Shown: positions 54,320 to 64,000 of the stretch, in pieces
How the letters are laid out: the number at the start of each line of letters is the position of its first letter
How positions within the stretch are numbered: position 1 is the stretch's first letter
DNA from: Breoghania corrubedonensis
GTDB taxonomy: Bacteria > Pseudomonadota > Alphaproteobacteria > Rhizobiales > Stappiaceae
Reading direction: 5' to 3'
Assembly (NCBI RefSeq): GCF_003053845.1
Contig: NZ_QAYG01000004.1
Location: 1 to 64,000 of the forward strand
Length of the DNA stretch: 64,000 nt
Translations under genes and position numbers: made by a program
Notes under the pieces: generated by a model
The model's input: the letters and a program-made list of their open reading frames with translations, nothing else
Database searches by the model: none
What the model was told of the DNA's origin: nothing

Positions 54320-55843
54320 TCAGCTTAGCGTCGTCAACGCGTTTTCCAACCCAATCATTTTCGCAAGCCGACCGAGCCGCTTGCGCACCCGTTCTCCGTC
54401 CAGATCGGCAAGATCATTCGGGAGCCTCAGTTCCAAGTCTTCGCCTCGCACCGACAATGATGTGCGCAGTATGATCCCCGGCATCGCCGCCGAGATCAAA
54501 TACCCGACCCGCAACACGCAGCCAAGGATACGCGCACGCTCCTTGAGGCGCGAGGGAGCCAGTTCGCGGATCCGGGGGCTCAGCGCTTCTTCAACCAGCC
54601 CCGCGTAGCGATAATACACCGCCAAGGCCAGATAGGCCCGGCCAGGATGATCGATGCCGATGAAGGCCGCGTTGGAAATGATCGACAGGCTCTGCGTACC
54701 CCGATAATCGGGATGTGCGCGCCAACCGATGTCGGTGAGAAGGCACGCGGCGCGGCGCAGCCGGCGCTCCTCCTCCGTCTCATCGACACCAAGCGCCTCG
54801 AAGGCCTTTTCTGTCCATACGATCAGTTCCTCACAGTGTTGAGGCGATCGCGATCTCAGTTGCGCCAGTTCCCTGCAGGCGACCTTCAACGGGTCCTTTC
54901 CCCGCTCTTCCGGCGTCAGCATTTCGTAGAGTAGTCCCTCGCGCACGCCGAGGGCGGACATCACAACCCGCTTAGGACGTACCTTGCGGATCACCTGTTC
55001 CAACACGACAGCGCCATAGGGCAGCAACGGCCGACGCTGCTTTGAGACGACGTCAATGCTATCGACAGCGTCGATTTCCGAATGCGCTATGACCCGGCAG
55101 AATTCGAGCGCCTCATCGGCAGGGATCGCATAGTGGTCTATGACGTGCAGCGGGTACCCCGTTTGCGCCATGTGCAGGCGCGCCAGCGACCGCCATGTGC
55201 CGCCCACCGCATAGAAGTCACGCCCCAGGCCTTGCGAAAGCCAGTCCGCGCCTGACAATGAATCGGCGGCAAGCGTCTGAGCAATCTTCGGCACCCCCCC
55301 GGAGGATTCCTCAAGCCGGATGCCGCCCAATGGGAAGGTGGCCCCGTTCCCGACGCCGCCATCCTTGACATCGACCAGCTCGAGGCTGCCGCCGCCGAGA
55401 TCGCCAACGAAGCCGTCGGGCTTCCAGAAGCCGGCGATCACCCCGTGAGCCGACCGTCTGGCTTCGTCCTTGCCCGACAGCATTTCGATGGGAGCGCCTA
55501 ACATCTCCTCAGCCCGTGTCAGGAAATCCGGCCCATTCTCCGCATCTCGCACGGCCGCGGTCGCAAGCACGCGCAAACTCTCGACCTCGATCTGGTCGCA
55601 AAGCCGGCGAAAGCGCTTCAGCGCACCAAGCGCTGTGGCGACGGACCCGCTCGACAGCCGATGAGTCGTTCCGACGCCGCGGCCAAGGCCGGCCAGCACC
55701 TTTTCGTTAAAAAGTGCAGTGGGGGCCCGGGAGAGCTGCTCGTAGACGACGAGCCGTATCGAATTCGAGCCGATGTCGACGACGGCAACCGGGCGTGCGC
55801 CCTTGAGTCGGCCGGGAGCATATTCGCGAAGATTTGAAGACAG
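54320..55843 (-). CDS. ppx: Exopolyphosphatase / pppGpp phosphatase, non-canonical start
   Basis: A 507-residue Ppx/GppA protein if translation begins at CTG 55843. The essential motif AVVDIGSNSIRLVVYE is at about residues 20-35, and DLGGGSLELV and the C-terminal HD-like part (LLTDIGWRAHPDYRG) are visible. The first ATG/GTG/TTG in frame is a GTG at 55699, which would remove the phosphate-binding motif. The frame is open back to the ppk stop (55847-55849), only one codon before CTG. So the start is CTG, or translation is coupled to or reads through the ppk stop. Confidence 0.85.
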   Translation of the reverse strand: MSSNLREYAPGRLKGARPVAVVDIGSNSIRLVVYEQLSRAPTALFNEKVLAGLGRGVGTTHRLSSGSVATALGALKRFRRLCDQIEVESLRVLATAAVRDAENGPDFLTRAEEMLGAPIEMLSGKDEARRSAHGVIAGFWKPDGFVGDLGGGSLELVDVKDGGVGNGATFPLGGIRLEESSGGVPKIAQTLAADSLSGADWLSQGLGRDFYAVGGTWRSLARLHMAQTGYPLHVIDHYAIPADEALEFCRVIAHSEIDAVDSIDVVSKQRRPLLPYGAVVLEQVIRKVRPKRVVMSALGVREGLLYEMLTPEERGKDPLKVACRELAQLRSRSPQHCEELIVWTEKAFEALGVDETEEERRLRRAACLLTDIGWRAHPDYRGTQSLSIISNAAFIGIDHPGRAYLALAVYYRYAGLVEEALSPRIRELAPSRLKERARILGCVLRVGYLISAAMPGIILRTSLSVRGEDLELRLPNDLADLDGERVRKRLGRLAKMIGLENALTTLS

Positions 55844-55846
55844 GGG

Positions 55847-58090
55847 TCAGGTCCGCTTCGTGTGAGTGACGAACAGCCTCGGGAAGTTCTTCTGCAGCGC
55901 CTTGCCGCGCCCCGACAGCGACGGATTCGTCATGAAATACTGGTGCGCGTTGAACGGCTCCTCGCCGGTCGCCGGCACTATGCGCTCGTGGCTTCCGTCG
56001 GGCAATACGCGCCAACTCTGTTGGTTGTCTTTCATGTTGGCAACCATGATCTGGTCGAGAACCTGTTCGTGAACGGTCGGATTTTCGATCGGCACGATCG
56101 CCTCCACCCGCCGGTCCAGATTGCGCGGCATCAGGTCGGCGGAGCCGATATAGACGATGGCTTCCGGCGAAGGCAGCCCCTTGCCGTTGCCGAAACAGTA
56201 GATCCGGCTGTGTTCGAGGAAGCGACCGACAATCGACTTCACCCGGATGTTCTCCGAAAAGCCCGGAATTCCCGGCCTTAGGCAACAGATACCGCGAACG
56301 ACGAGATCGATCTGCACGCCCGCCTGGCTCGCCTTGTAGAGGAGATCGATGATCCCCGCATCGACCAGCGAATTTGTCTTCAGCCACACCTGCGCCGGCC
56401 GCCCGGCCCGCGCGTGCTCGATTTCCGCCTCGATCAGATCCTGTATCCGCGAGCGCATGGTAACCGGAGAGATCGCCAGTTTCTCCAATTCCGCCGGCTG
56501 GGCATAACCGGTTATGAAATTGAAGACTTTGGCTACGTCCTGGGCAATTACCGGATCCGCCGTGAAGAAGGAAAGGTCGGTGTAGATGCGCGCCGTTATC
56601 GGATGATAGTTGCCTGTTCCGATATGACAGTAGGACGCCAGCCTCCCCTGCTCGCGCCGCACCACCATCGAGAGCTTGGCGTGCGTCTTGAACTCGATGA
56701 ACCCGTAGACGACCTGTACTCCGGCGCGTTCAAGATCCCGCGCCCAACGAATATTGGCCTCCTCGTCGAATCGCGCCTTCAGCTCTACCAGCGCTGTCAC
56801 CGATTTGCCGGCTTCCGCCGCTTCCGACAGCGCCTTGACAATCGGGCTGTCGTTGGACGTGCGGTATAGCGTTTGCTTGATCGCCATCACGTCCGGGTCC
56901 TGAGCCGCCTGGCGCAGGAACTGGACCACAACATCAAACGACTCGTAGGGGTGATGGACGAGGAAGTCCTTCTCGCGGATCGCCGCCAGACAATCCCCTC
57001 CGTGCTCGCGCACGCGCTCGGGAAAGCGCGCCGTGTAGGGGCTGAACTTCAGGTCCGACCTGTCGATGCTGACAAGTTCCGACAGGTTCGTGAGCGCCAT
57101 CAATCCTTCCACCAGGAAGGTGTCGCTCTCCTCCACCTGCATGGCCTCGGACACGAATGCGCGAAGCGAGGGAGGTGTCGCGGCCTCGATCTCGAGACGG
57201 ATCGCCGACCCCCGCCGGCGCCGTTTCAACGCGCTTTCGAACACGCGCACAAGGTCTTCCGCTTCTTCCTCAAGTTCAATATCGCTGTCACGTAGAATAC
57301 GGAAGACCCCCTTCCCGCGAACCTCGTAGCCGGGAAAGAGCTGCTTGATGAAGAGGCTGATGATCGTCTCCACCGCGATGAAGCGGGTCGAGCGGCCAAG
57401 TCCGTCCTTGTCCTGCCCCGGCAGCGCAACGAAACGCTGCACCTGACCGGGGATGCGCAGAAGGGCCGTCATGCCGGAGCCCCCTCCGATCTTCATTAGA
57501 TCCAGTACCAGCGAGAAACCGAGATTCGGAATAAACGGGAACGGATGCGCGGGGTCGATCGCAAGCGGCGTCAGGACGGGAAAGATATGGGTCAGGAAGA
57601 AGGTCTCAAGCCATGTGCGCTCAGTCGCCTCGAGATCGTCGGCATCGACCAGAACGATACCGCTTTGGGCCAGCTCCCGACGCAAAACGGCCCAGTTGCC
57701 CTGCTGCTCCGACTGCAACTCCATCACGCGGTCGCTGATCCGGGCAAGCTGCTCCCACGGTGACAGGCCGTCATCAGAGACCGTGCGCACATTGGCGCGT
57801 TCCTGCCCCTTGAGACCGGCGAAACGTACCATGAAGAATTCATCGAGGTTGTTGGCCGAGATCGACAAAAACCGCAACCGCTCCAGCAGCGGGTGCTGCG
57901 GGTTCATCGATTCTTCCAGGACCCGGTGATTGAATTGCAGCCACGAGAGTTCGCGGTTTATGAAGCGCGACGAGCTCACCATCAGCCGGGCGGCGTCTCC
58001 AACCGCATCGGCCGTGCCTGCGCAGGCGTCCTGTTCTCGTCCAGCCTTCGTCTCGTCGCCGGGCGATGTAACCTTTGCCGTCTCGTCCAT
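55847..58090 (-). CDS. ppk: Polyphosphate kinase 1
   Basis: A 747-residue PPK1 that makes polyphosphate from [21 protein letters not shown] and [14 protein letters not shown] are in the N-domain. The catalytic region has [23 protein letters not shown] with the phospho-histidine, and [34 protein letters not shown]. The ATG at 58090 has GGAGG six bases ahead; the open frame continues to 58240. Its stop is directly followed by ppx in the same frame. Confidence 0.96.
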   Translation of the reverse strand: MDETAKVTSPGDETKAGREQDACAGTADAVGDAARLMVSSSRFINRELSWLQFNHRVLEESMNPQHPLLERLRFLSISANNLDEFFMVRFAGLKGQERANVRTVSDDGLSPWEQLARISDRVMELQSEQQGNWAVLRRELAQSGIVLVDADDLEATERTWLETFFLTHIFPVLTPLAIDPAHPFPFIPNLGFSLVLDLMKIGGGSGMTALLRIPGQVQRFVALPGQDKDGLGRSTRFIAVETIISLFIKQLFPGYEVRGKGVFRILRDSDIELEEEAEDLVRVFESALKRRRRGSAIRLEIEAATPPSLRAFVSEAMQVEESDTFLVEGLMALTNLSELVSIDRSDLKFSPYTARFPERVREHGGDCLAAIREKDFLVHHPYESFDVVVQFLRQAAQDPDVMAIKQTLYRTSNDSPIVKALSEAAEAGKSVTALVELKARFDEEANIRWARDLERAGVQVVYGFIEFKTHAKLSMVVRREQGRLASYCHIGTGNYHPITARIYTDLSFFTADPVIAQDVAKVFNFITGYAQPAELEKLAISPVTMRSRIQDLIEAEIEHARAGRPAQVWLKTNSLVDAGIIDLLYKASQAGVQIDLVVRGICCLRPGIPGFSENIRVKSIVGRFLEHSRIYCFGNGKGLPSPEAIVYIGSADLMPRNLDRRVEAIVPIENPTVHEQVLDQIMVANMKDNQQSWRVLPDGSHERIVPATGEEPFNAHQYFMTNPSLSGRGKALQKNFPRLFVTHTKRT

Positions 58091-58272
58091 AGTCCGCCTC
58101 CGGATTCGAAAAGAACTCCTCTTATAGAGGAAATGTGACAGCCAGACTGCGTCGGGAGAAGCCAGACACGATGAAGAGCGCGACGAGCCGCGGCGAGACT
58201 GTGTGCCCCCATGGCCCGCATTCCTTGCACCACCGCACAAGGCACAAGGCTTGGCCGCGCGATTGAACGGCT

Positions 58273-58995
58273 TCAGGGAGCTGCCGGCAATCGCTTGCGG
58301 TACTGAATACGAGCATGCGGAATGATACGTCCGTCCGGGCGCTCGACATCATAGTAGAGGCTGCTCTCTTCCTCCAATTCCAGCGTCGCAAAACGGGACA
58401 ACTCCGCCGGCATCAGCGGCCAAGGTGGCCCATTTGCGGCTGCGCTGTCCGGCAGCACCCGCGTAACGACAAGCAACCTGCCGCCTGGCTTTACGAGACT
58501 GGCCACGGCCGTGAAGGCGGCCTCACGCAATGCGCCATCCAGAGCCTGGAGCGTATAGCATTCATGTACGAGATCGAATTCCTGCCTCCATGCCTCGGGC
58601 AAATCGAACAGATCGGCAACGCAATACGCCACGTCTGACCCGACGAAGCGCTTTTTCGCCCAGGCGATTGCATCTTCTGCGAAATCGAACGCCGTTGTCC
58701 GCCAGCCGGCCGCAGAAAGCGCCTCCGCGTTATCGCCCAGACCACAGGCAATATCGATCGCGGCCCTCCCGTCTCCAGGATGCCCCTCAAGCCAGTCGAG
58801 CAGCACCCTCTTCGGCGCGAGGTCCGCCCACGGAACCGCCGCAGGATCATCATCCGCAGATCTGTACACCTGTTCGAACCACGCCTTGCGGTCTGCCGGA
58901 TCGTCTCCCTTGGCGCCAACCTGTTCATCCAGCCGGGCGCAGGCGGCCACGCGGCGTTTCATGAAACCCTCGTCGTCGTGAATATCGCTGGCCAT
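58273..58995 (-). CDS. SAM-dependent methyltransferase
   Basis: A 240-residue class I methyltransferase: [43 protein letters not shown] and [16 protein letters not shown]. The substrate is unknown. The ATG at 58995 is chosen because the 14 extra upstream residues are not family-like. Confidence 0.85.
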   Translation of the reverse strand: MASDIHDDEGFMKRRVAACARLDEQVGAKGDDPADRKAWFEQVYRSADDDPAAVPWADLAPKRVLLDWLEGHPGDGRAAIDIACGLGDNAEALSAAGWRTTAFDFAEDAIAWAKKRFVGSDVAYCVADLFDLPEAWRQEFDLVHECYTLQALDGALREAAFTAVASLVKPGGRLLVVTRVLPDSAAANGPPWPLMPAELSRFATLELEEESSLYYDVERPDGRIIPHARIQYRKRLPAAP

Positions 58996-59109
58996 TGAAT
59001 ATGTCCGTTTGTCCTGCGGCGCCCGTCCTGGCGACAATGAGTCCTGCGGGAACGCCCGTTCAACTGCTCTTCGCCGGATGCCATGGGCAGCCGCGCAGGC
59101 CGGGATCGC

Positions 59110-59571
59110 TCACGCCTTCTTTGAGAAACCCCCGCTTTCGTTTTCCTGCCAATAGGTCACAGCGTGCCCCGCCGACCGCGCCTCTTTCCAGCGAAGCCGG
59201 GCATCGACGACGGACTGTTCATCGTTTCCATCGAAGATATAGACCCCGCGTTCATAAGGGCTCAGATCCGGCGGAACGGCGCGATCGACCAGAAACCGAA
59301 CATTCGCCTGATTGGGGTTTTCGAGCCCATCCGTCAGATAGACGGGTTGATCGGCCTCCCGTCCATCCGATGCCGTGCCATGAGGCAGAAAGGCATCCTC
59401 TCGGTAGGTCCACAGGTAACCATCCAGCGCGTCACGACGCTCCGTGCTGCCGCTTTGCACGACAACCCGCCACCCCCGATCCAGCGACTTCTCCAACAAG
59501 TCGCCAATCACACTCTCCAGTGTGCGCCGCTGAAGATGGTAGAACAGCACTTCGCTCAAACCTTCCCCCAA
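59110..59571 (-). CDS. holC: DNA polymerase III chi subunit
   Basis: A 153-residue HolC, which links the clamp loader to SSB. EVLFYHLQRRTLESVIGDLLEKSLDRGWRVVVQ, LDGYLWTYREDAFLPHG and VYLTDGLENPNQANVRFLVD are signature parts. The first start is TTG at 59571; a TTG at 59559 giving SEVLFYH is equally family-like. It commonly neighbours pepA in this group, as here. Confidence 0.93.
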   Translation of the reverse strand: MGEGLSEVLFYHLQRRTLESVIGDLLEKSLDRGWRVVVQSGSTERRDALDGYLWTYREDAFLPHGTASDGREADQPVYLTDGLENPNQANVRFLVDRAVPPDLSPYERGVYIFDGNDEQSVVDARLRWKEARSAGHAVTYWQENESGGFSKKA

Positions 59572-59871
59572 AATTCTTCAGAAAATGAAGCCACTTCGCC
59601 TCAAATCGGTTATAGAGGCGGCGCTGGGTCCGACCGGGTGTACCGCCCACCGTCCGTGATCGCACGAGTGCGACACTCGGGCAACAGGCGACGACGATCT
59701 TCACGACCAATCCGTGCGAATGAGAATTCGCCGTTGCGCGAGATCATCATTAACGCAATAGACACCGTCCGGCCTCAGCATCTGCCCGGCGGCGCGAGGG
59801 TGATTCAGGTCACATGCGTGCGGCGCCAGGCTCGCTAGGATGCCATTTGTAATCGCTTTCAGGGTTCGATC
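59572..59871. other. Intergenic region before the small ORF
   Basis: About 300 bases between holC (minus) and the small plus-strand gene. No other gene supported; probably divergent promoters. Confidence 0.4.
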
Positions 59872-59991
59872 ATGTTCGTTCGTCTTTGCCTGTTCGTCGC
59901 TCTTGTCGCAGGGCTTACCGGTGCCGTTGCCGGAATTGGTGCCGTCGTGACGGATGAGGCGAGCGCCTGCCAGGCATACAAGGCCTGCTGA
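59872..59991 (+). CDS. 39-residue secreted or membrane peptide
   Basis: MFVRLCLFVALVAGLTGAV then AGIGAVVTDEASACQAYKAC. A hydrophobic leader with a possible cleavage at the Ala-rich end, and a short tail with two cysteines (C33 and C39). AGGG lies nine bases before the ATG, and a strong terminator follows 33 bases after the stop, which supports a real transcript. Function unknown. Confidence 0.6.
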   Translation: MFVRLCLFVALVAGLTGAVAGIGAVVTDEASACQAYKAC

Positions 59992-60023
59992 TTTAGGCCT
60001 CACAGCCAACAGGCTCCTTCATC

Positions 60024-60066
60024 AAAAAGCCCGCCTCGCGAACCGCGAAGCGGGCTTTTCTTTTTT
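60024..60066. terminator. Bidirectional terminator, small ORF / pepA
   Basis: AAAAGCCCGC ... GCGGGCTTTT stem with an inner CTCGCG/CGCGA helix, flanked by A and T runs. It serves the plus small gene and pepA on minus. Confidence 0.85.
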
Positions 60067-60084
60067 CACATGGCAAAGGCCCGG

Positions 60085-61584
60085 TCAGGCCTCGTAGTGA
60101 TCACGCACCAGGCGGTCCAGCAAGCGCACGCCGAAGCCCGACGCCCACGACTTGCTGATCTCCGTCTCCGGCGACCCCATCGCGGTGCCCGCAACATCAA
60201 GATGGGCCCAGGGGACATCGTTGACGAAGTGCTGCAGAAACTGCGCTGCGGTGATCGAGCCGGCAGGACGGCCACCCGTGTTCTTGATATCGGCGAACTT
60301 CGCCTCGATCAGCTTCTCGTATTCGGGACCGATCGGCATGCGCCACACCTTCTCACCAGTCGCCAGGCCGGCGGCGGTCAGTCGGCCCGAAAGCTCGTCG
60401 TTGTTGGAGAAGAGGCCCGCATGGTGATTGCCCAGTGCGATGATGATCGCACCGGTCAGCGTCGCCAGATTGATCATGAAGGCGGGCTTGAAACGATCCT
60501 GCGTGTACCAGAGCGCATCAGCCAGAACGAGCCGGCCTTCGGCGTCTGTATTGATCACCTCGATTGTCGTACCCGACATGGCGGTGACGATATCGCCGGG
60601 GCGCTGCGCATCCGCATCCGGCATGTTCTCCACCAGACCGATCACGCCGATCGCGTTGACCTTGGCCTTGCGTGACGCGAGCGCATGCATGAGACCGGTC
60701 ACGGCGGCCGCACCGCCCATGTCGCCCTTCATGTCCTCCATGCCGGCGCCCGGCTTGATCGAGATGCCGCCCGAATCGAATACGACCCCCTTTCCGACGA
60801 AGGCCACCGGTTGCTGCTGCGACTTGCCACCCTTCCACTGCATGATGGCAAGCTTCGGGGGACGGACAGAGCCACGCGCCACGCCGAGCAGCGCATGCAT
60901 GCCCAGCTTGGACATCTCTTTCTCGCCCAGAATCTCGACCTCGACGCCGAGCTTTTCCAGAGACTTTGCCTTCTTGGCGAATTCCTCAGTGCCGAGCACG
61001 TTCGCCGGCTCGTTGACGAGATCGCGGGCAAGAATCGCGCCATCGGCAACGCCTTCCGCTGTTTCCCAGAGCTTCGCAGCGCCCGCGTGATCGCTCACGC
61101 AAATCGTCACTTTCGCACCCTTGGGCTTGTCCTCGCCGTTCTTCGCCGTCTTGTATTTGTCGAACGAATAGCCCCTGAGCTTGGCACCGATGGCAATGTC
61201 GGACGCCTGCTCCGCGGTGATTTCCTTGCCGTCGGGAAGCTCAAGATGAATCGATGCGTGCGTCGTCTTGGCCGCCGCAATTGCCCCCATCGCCGCCCCA
61301 CCGAGACGAAGCCAGTCGAATTCGGAAAGATCGCCCGCCTTGCCAAGGCCGACCACGGCGATACGCTCCAGCTTCACCCCGGCCGGGGCGACGATATCGA
61401 GGCCCGCCATCGCAGCGCCTTTATAGCCTGCGACCTTCATCGCCCGCGTGATGGCGCCGTCGCTGGCTGCGTCGATCTCACTCGCCGCGGCTCCCAGCGA
61501 CAGCGATTCATCGGTAAACACGACCGCCACCCCCTTCTTCGGGACTGCGGGTTTCGAAAAGCCAATGCTCGGAAGCTCTGCCAT
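60085..61584 (-). CDS. pepA: Leucyl aminopeptidase (M17)
   Basis: A 499-residue cytosolic aminopeptidase. The two-metal site motifs are [33 protein letters not shown] and [14 protein letters not shown]. The N-terminal macro-like domain begins [24 protein letters not shown]. Diverges from lptF. Confidence 0.96.
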   Translation of the reverse strand: MAELPSIGFSKPAVPKKGVAVVFTDESLSLGAAASEIDAASDGAITRAMKVAGYKGAAMAGLDIVAPAGVKLERIAVVGLGKAGDLSEFDWLRLGGAAMGAIAAAKTTHASIHLELPDGKEITAEQASDIAIGAKLRGYSFDKYKTAKNGEDKPKGAKVTICVSDHAGAAKLWETAEGVADGAILARDLVNEPANVLGTEEFAKKAKSLEKLGVEVEILGEKEMSKLGMHALLGVARGSVRPPKLAIMQWKGGKSQQQPVAFVGKGVVFDSGGISIKPGAGMEDMKGDMGGAAAVTGLMHALASRKAKVNAIGVIGLVENMPDADAQRPGDIVTAMSGTTIEVINTDAEGRLVLADALWYTQDRFKPAFMINLATLTGAIIIALGNHHAGLFSNNDELSGRLTAAGLATGEKVWRMPIGPEYEKLIEAKFADIKNTGGRPAGSITAAQFLQHFVNDVPWAHLDVAGTAMGSPETEISKSWASGFGVRLLDRLVRDHYEA

Positions 61585-62018
61585 GTCGGATATCCAGACC
61601 TTGCTCGTTCAAGAAACGTGTCGACAGACATAGGCCACGTCGTGCCGTTTAGCAAAGGTCCGCCGGGCACCAGATCCGGGCTAGCGATCTGAGCCGATTG
61701 AGCAACAGTGGCCGGAACGAAATTGTTAACCCTGTTTCTTGAGAGCGTCTTCATCCGAAATCGTGTTAAATGGAACGGGAGGCGGAAACCGTATCCATAG
61801 ACGGGTCTTTCCGAAGTTTCGCGCGTGGTTTTCCGTCGGGGGATGGCGGCTTTTCGCGAAACGTGTCGTCCGTGCCGGTTCATGACGCCGATTGACCGCA
61901 CGCTGCATTTGACTACAAGACGATGCCCAAATGGGGAAAGCGGCATCGCATGTGCATGCAGGATCTGCGTGCATCACCAACTCTCCAGGCCGAGACAGGG
62001 ACGGTCTTCGGACGCACT
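61585..62018. other. Divergent intergenic region pepA / lptF
   Basis: About 430 bases. It should hold promoters for pepA and for the lptF-lptG operon. No other gene is supported; the frame that opens at 61923 is simply an upstream extension of lptF. Confidence 0.45.
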
Positions 62019-63206
62019 ATGAAGACAATCGAGCGCTACATCCTGAGACGAATCTCGGGCGCCTTCCTGCTTGCATTCGGCGCCATGATCGGCGTCGTGT
62101 GGGCAACGCAGGCGCTGCGGCAGCTGGATCTCGTCACGGCCAAGGGCCAGACCATCGTCCAGTTCCTGAAGATGACCATGCTCGCCCTGCCCTTTCTTGG
62201 CGTTATCGTTGCGCCTTTCGCGCTCGCCATTGCACTCATCATCGTGCTGAACGCCTTGAACAGCGACAACGAACTGGTGGTCATCAACGCGACCGGCGCC
62301 GCGAAGACAAAGGTGCTCAAGCCGGTGATGGCCTTCGCCTTCCTGCTGAGCGTACTGACGCTGATCGCCTCACTCTGGGTTTCGCCGGCCGGCCTCGCAC
62401 AGCTTCGCCAGGAACTGACCCAGGTTCGCGTTGATCTCGTCGCCAACATTGTGCGCCCCGGGCGCTTCATCGAAGTCGATGACGGCCTGACCTTCCACAT
62501 CCGCAACCGATCGGGTGACGGCACTCTGGAAAGCCTGATGATGGACGACAGGCGAGACCCCGAGACCACCTTCACCTATCTTGCACAGAAGGGGCAGGTC
62601 GCCGAGATCGCGGGCCGCATGCTGCTTGTCATGCATGACGGCACCATTCAGCGGCGAACCAATGAAACCGGCGCGATCTCGATCGTGAAGTTCGAATCCT
62701 ATGCCTTCGACCTGACGAGCCTGATGCCTCAGGCTTCGGCACCGACCTTCAAGCCATCCGAACGTACCATTGGCGAGTTGCTCAACCCGCCTGCCGACGA
62801 CAACTACTACAAGAGGTATACGGAGCGCTTTCACGCCGAAATTCACGACCGCTTCGCCGTCGCGCTCTACCCGCTGGCGTTCGGGATGATCATTTTCGTG
62901 TTCCTCGGTGAAGCCCGCACGACCCGACAAAGCCGGCATACCGGCGTTCTGGGCGCGCTGTTTGGCTGCGTTCTCGTTCGCGTCGCCGGATTCGGCGCCA
63001 CAAACCTGGCTGTTTCCGATCCAGACATGGTGCTCGCGATCTATCTCGTTCCGCTCTCCGTCATGGGGCTTTCCGCCCGGCTGGCGCTTTCGGATGCCCG
63101 CCCCGTGTGGGTGCGGTTCATCGGACGTGCGGTTCACGGCGTCGTTGGCACCATCGAATCCACCGCTGAACGCATTACATCGCGCTTCGCGAACGGACGG
63201 ACGTGA
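62019..63206 (+). CDS. lptF: LPS export permease LptF
   Basis: A 395-residue inner-membrane subunit of the LptB2FG lipopolysaccharide extractor. Start MKTIERYILRRISGAFLLAFGAMIGVVW, six helices in two sets of three with a periplasmic beta-jellyroll region between (about residues 125-260). LGVIVAPFALAIALIIVLNALNSDNELVVINATGA contains the coupling helix. The ATG at 62019 is chosen from the family start. Confidence 0.93.
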   Translation: MKTIERYILRRISGAFLLAFGAMIGVVWATQALRQLDLVTAKGQTIVQFLKMTMLALPFLGVIVAPFALAIALIIVLNALNSDNELVVINATGAAKTKVLKPVMAFAFLLSVLTLIASLWVSPAGLAQLRQELTQVRVDLVANIVRPGRFIEVDDGLTFHIRNRSGDGTLESLMMDDRRDPETTFTYLAQKGQVAEIAGRMLLVMHDGTIQRRTNETGAISIVKFESYAFDLTSLMPQASAPTFKPSERTIGELLNPPADDNYYKRYTERFHAEIHDRFAVALYPLAFGMIIFVFLGEARTTRQSRHTGVLGALFGCVLVRVAGFGATNLAVSDPDMVLAIYLVPLSVMGLSARLALSDARPVWVRFIGRAVHGVVGTIESTAERITSRFANGRT

Positions 63207-63209
63207 CGC

Positions 63210-64000
63210 ATGACGGTTGGTTTGACCCTTTGGCGCTACTTCGCGATCAGATTTCTCATCGCGATCCTGGGATTGTTCCTGTTCGCAGCGGTGCTGATCT
63301 TCATCTTCGATTTCCTTGAACTCGTTCGCCGCGGTGGCGACCGGGAAGGCTTCACCGTGCTCCGCGTCGCGCTGATATCGCTGCTGCGCATACCGGTCCT
63401 CCTGGAACAGGTCCTGCCTTTCGCAACGCTGTTCGGCGCGATCCTCGCTTTCGTGACCTTGAGCCGCAGCCTCGAACTCGTCATCGCGCGCGCGTCCGGC
63501 ATGTCGGTCTGGCAATTCATCGCCCCCGCCCTGATCGTTGCCATCTTTCTGGGTGCGCTCGCGATCGTGGCCTACAATCCCCTGGCGGTCGCCTTGAAGG
63601 ACAAGTCCGACCAGCTCAGCGTGGATCTTTTCGGCAATCAGGAGAAGGTGTTGCTACAAGCCTCCAACAATGCCTGGCTGCGCCAGGACGGACTGGACGG
63701 CGAAACCATCCTCCATGCCAGCCAGTCGACCGATCAGGGCCTGCATCTTTATGGCGTCACCATCTTCGCCTTTGATAAAAAAGGCATTTTCCGCGAACGC
63801 GTGGAGGCAAAAGAAGCGACGCTCGGCGATGGCGCGTGGCATCTCAAGGATGCAATCGTCTATACGGCCGACGATGACCCAAAGACCTACGCGTCCTATC
63901 TGGTCTCCACCTATCTCGGTCCCCTGGAGGTGCGCCAGAGCATCGCATCTCCCGAATCGGTTTCGTTCTGGGACCTTCCCAGCCTGATCGAACTCGCGCG
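63210..64000 (+). CDS. lptG: LPS export permease LptG, cut by window end
   Basis: 263 residues of LptG are present: TLWRYFAIRFLIAILGLFLFAAVLIFIFDFLELVRR and LPFATLFGAILAFVTLSRSLELVIARASGMSVWQF. It starts three bases after lptF. The second membrane half lies outside the window. Confidence 0.92.
   Translation, partial: MTVGLTLWRYFAIRFLIAILGLFLFAAVLIFIFDFLELVRRGGDREGFTVLRVALISLLRIPVLLEQVLPFATLFGAILAFVTLSRSLELVIARASGMSVWQFIAPALIVAIFLGALAIVAYNPLAVALKDKSDQLSVDLFGNQEKVLLQASNNAWLRQDGLDGETILHASQSTDQGLHLYGVTIFAFDKKGIFRERVEAKEATLGDGAWHLKDAIVYTADDDPKTYASYLVSTYLGPLEVRQSIASPESVSFWDLPSLIELA

Noticed and set aside
52677-54608. 643-codon plus-strand frame opposite two methyltransferases and ppx
   Set aside because: Crosses three convincing minus-strand genes; no domain signature.
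55707-56387. Frame shifted relative to ppk/ppx, considered as evidence of a frameshift in ppx
   Set aside because: The ppx frame itself is open through the N-terminal motif without any shift; only the start codon is unusual.
1-64000. CRISPR arrays, insertion sequences and prophage genes
   Set aside because: No regularly spaced repeats with spacers, transposase or phage structural genes were found; the mad leader repeats are unevenly spaced and structured, not CRISPR.

Overview
The window looks like a GC-rich chromosome segment from an alphaproteobacterium of the Rhizobiales (Hyphomicrobiales) type. The support is the popZ-tolC-pcm arrangement, an aerobic cobalamin pathway with cobaltochelatase CobN, a GAAC-N7-GAAC SOS box before an imuA-imuB-dnaE2 cassette, and the holC/pepA/lptF/lptG block at the right edge. 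No phage, IS element or CRISPR array was found. This placement is inference from gene content and order.

Layout. Positions 1-3600: popZ, tolC and pcm (minus). 3.9 kb: tRNA-Cys and a perfect 20-bp inverted repeat. 4.5-16.4 kb: cobalamin genes. cobC and cobD are on plus. A yrhK-like gene plus cobQ are on minus. A cobP-cobW-cobN-cobO operon on minus sits behind a well-preserved cobalamin riboswitch (16189-16410). 16.6 kb: tRNA-Asn. 17-22.7 kb: the SOS mutagenesis cassette imuA-imuB-dnaE2. 23-24.1 kb: an azlC-azlD amino-acid exporter.

The centrepiece is 24.1-38.0 kb, all on minus: a HutP-family RNA-binding regulator, a long structured leader, then mdcB-type gene, a 37-residue membrane microprotein, madB, a biotin ligase, madA, madE, madC, madD, madH, mdcG-type gene, madF, madL and madM, followed by the biotin transporter bioM-bioN-bioY. 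As far as I recall, this matches the gene order of the Malonomonas rubra sodium-pumping, biotin-dependent malonate decarboxylase. The expected cycle is: malonate enters (MadLM), is swapped onto the acyl carrier protein (MadA/MadE), its carboxyl is moved to biotin on MadF (MadCD), and MadB releases CO2 while exporting Na+. mdcB/mdcG-type proteins make the ACP prosthetic group, MadH acetylates it, the ligase biotinylates MadF, and BioMNY supplies biotin. The regulator keeps the three metal-ligand histidines of HutP. The leader carries repeated hairpin-plus-GUGUGA elements and two blocks of NAG triplets that overlap candidate start codons. I know of no description of a HutP-type switch on a malonate decarboxylase operon.

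38.4-48.8 kb: a CSS-motif EAL phosphodiesterase, a PfkB-family kinase, two tandem exported paralogues of unknown function, RNase D, a ParA-like ATPase and aspartyl-tRNA synthetase. 48.8-54.3 kb: a surface-glycan patch with three glycosyltransferases, one decayed glycosyltransferase remnant and two methyltransferases. 54.3-58.1 kb: ppx and ppk, where ppx has no canonical start codon and lies in frame behind the ppk stop. 58.3-64 kb: a methyltransferase, holC, a 39-residue secreted peptide gene, pepA, lptF and the start of lptG, which runs off the window.
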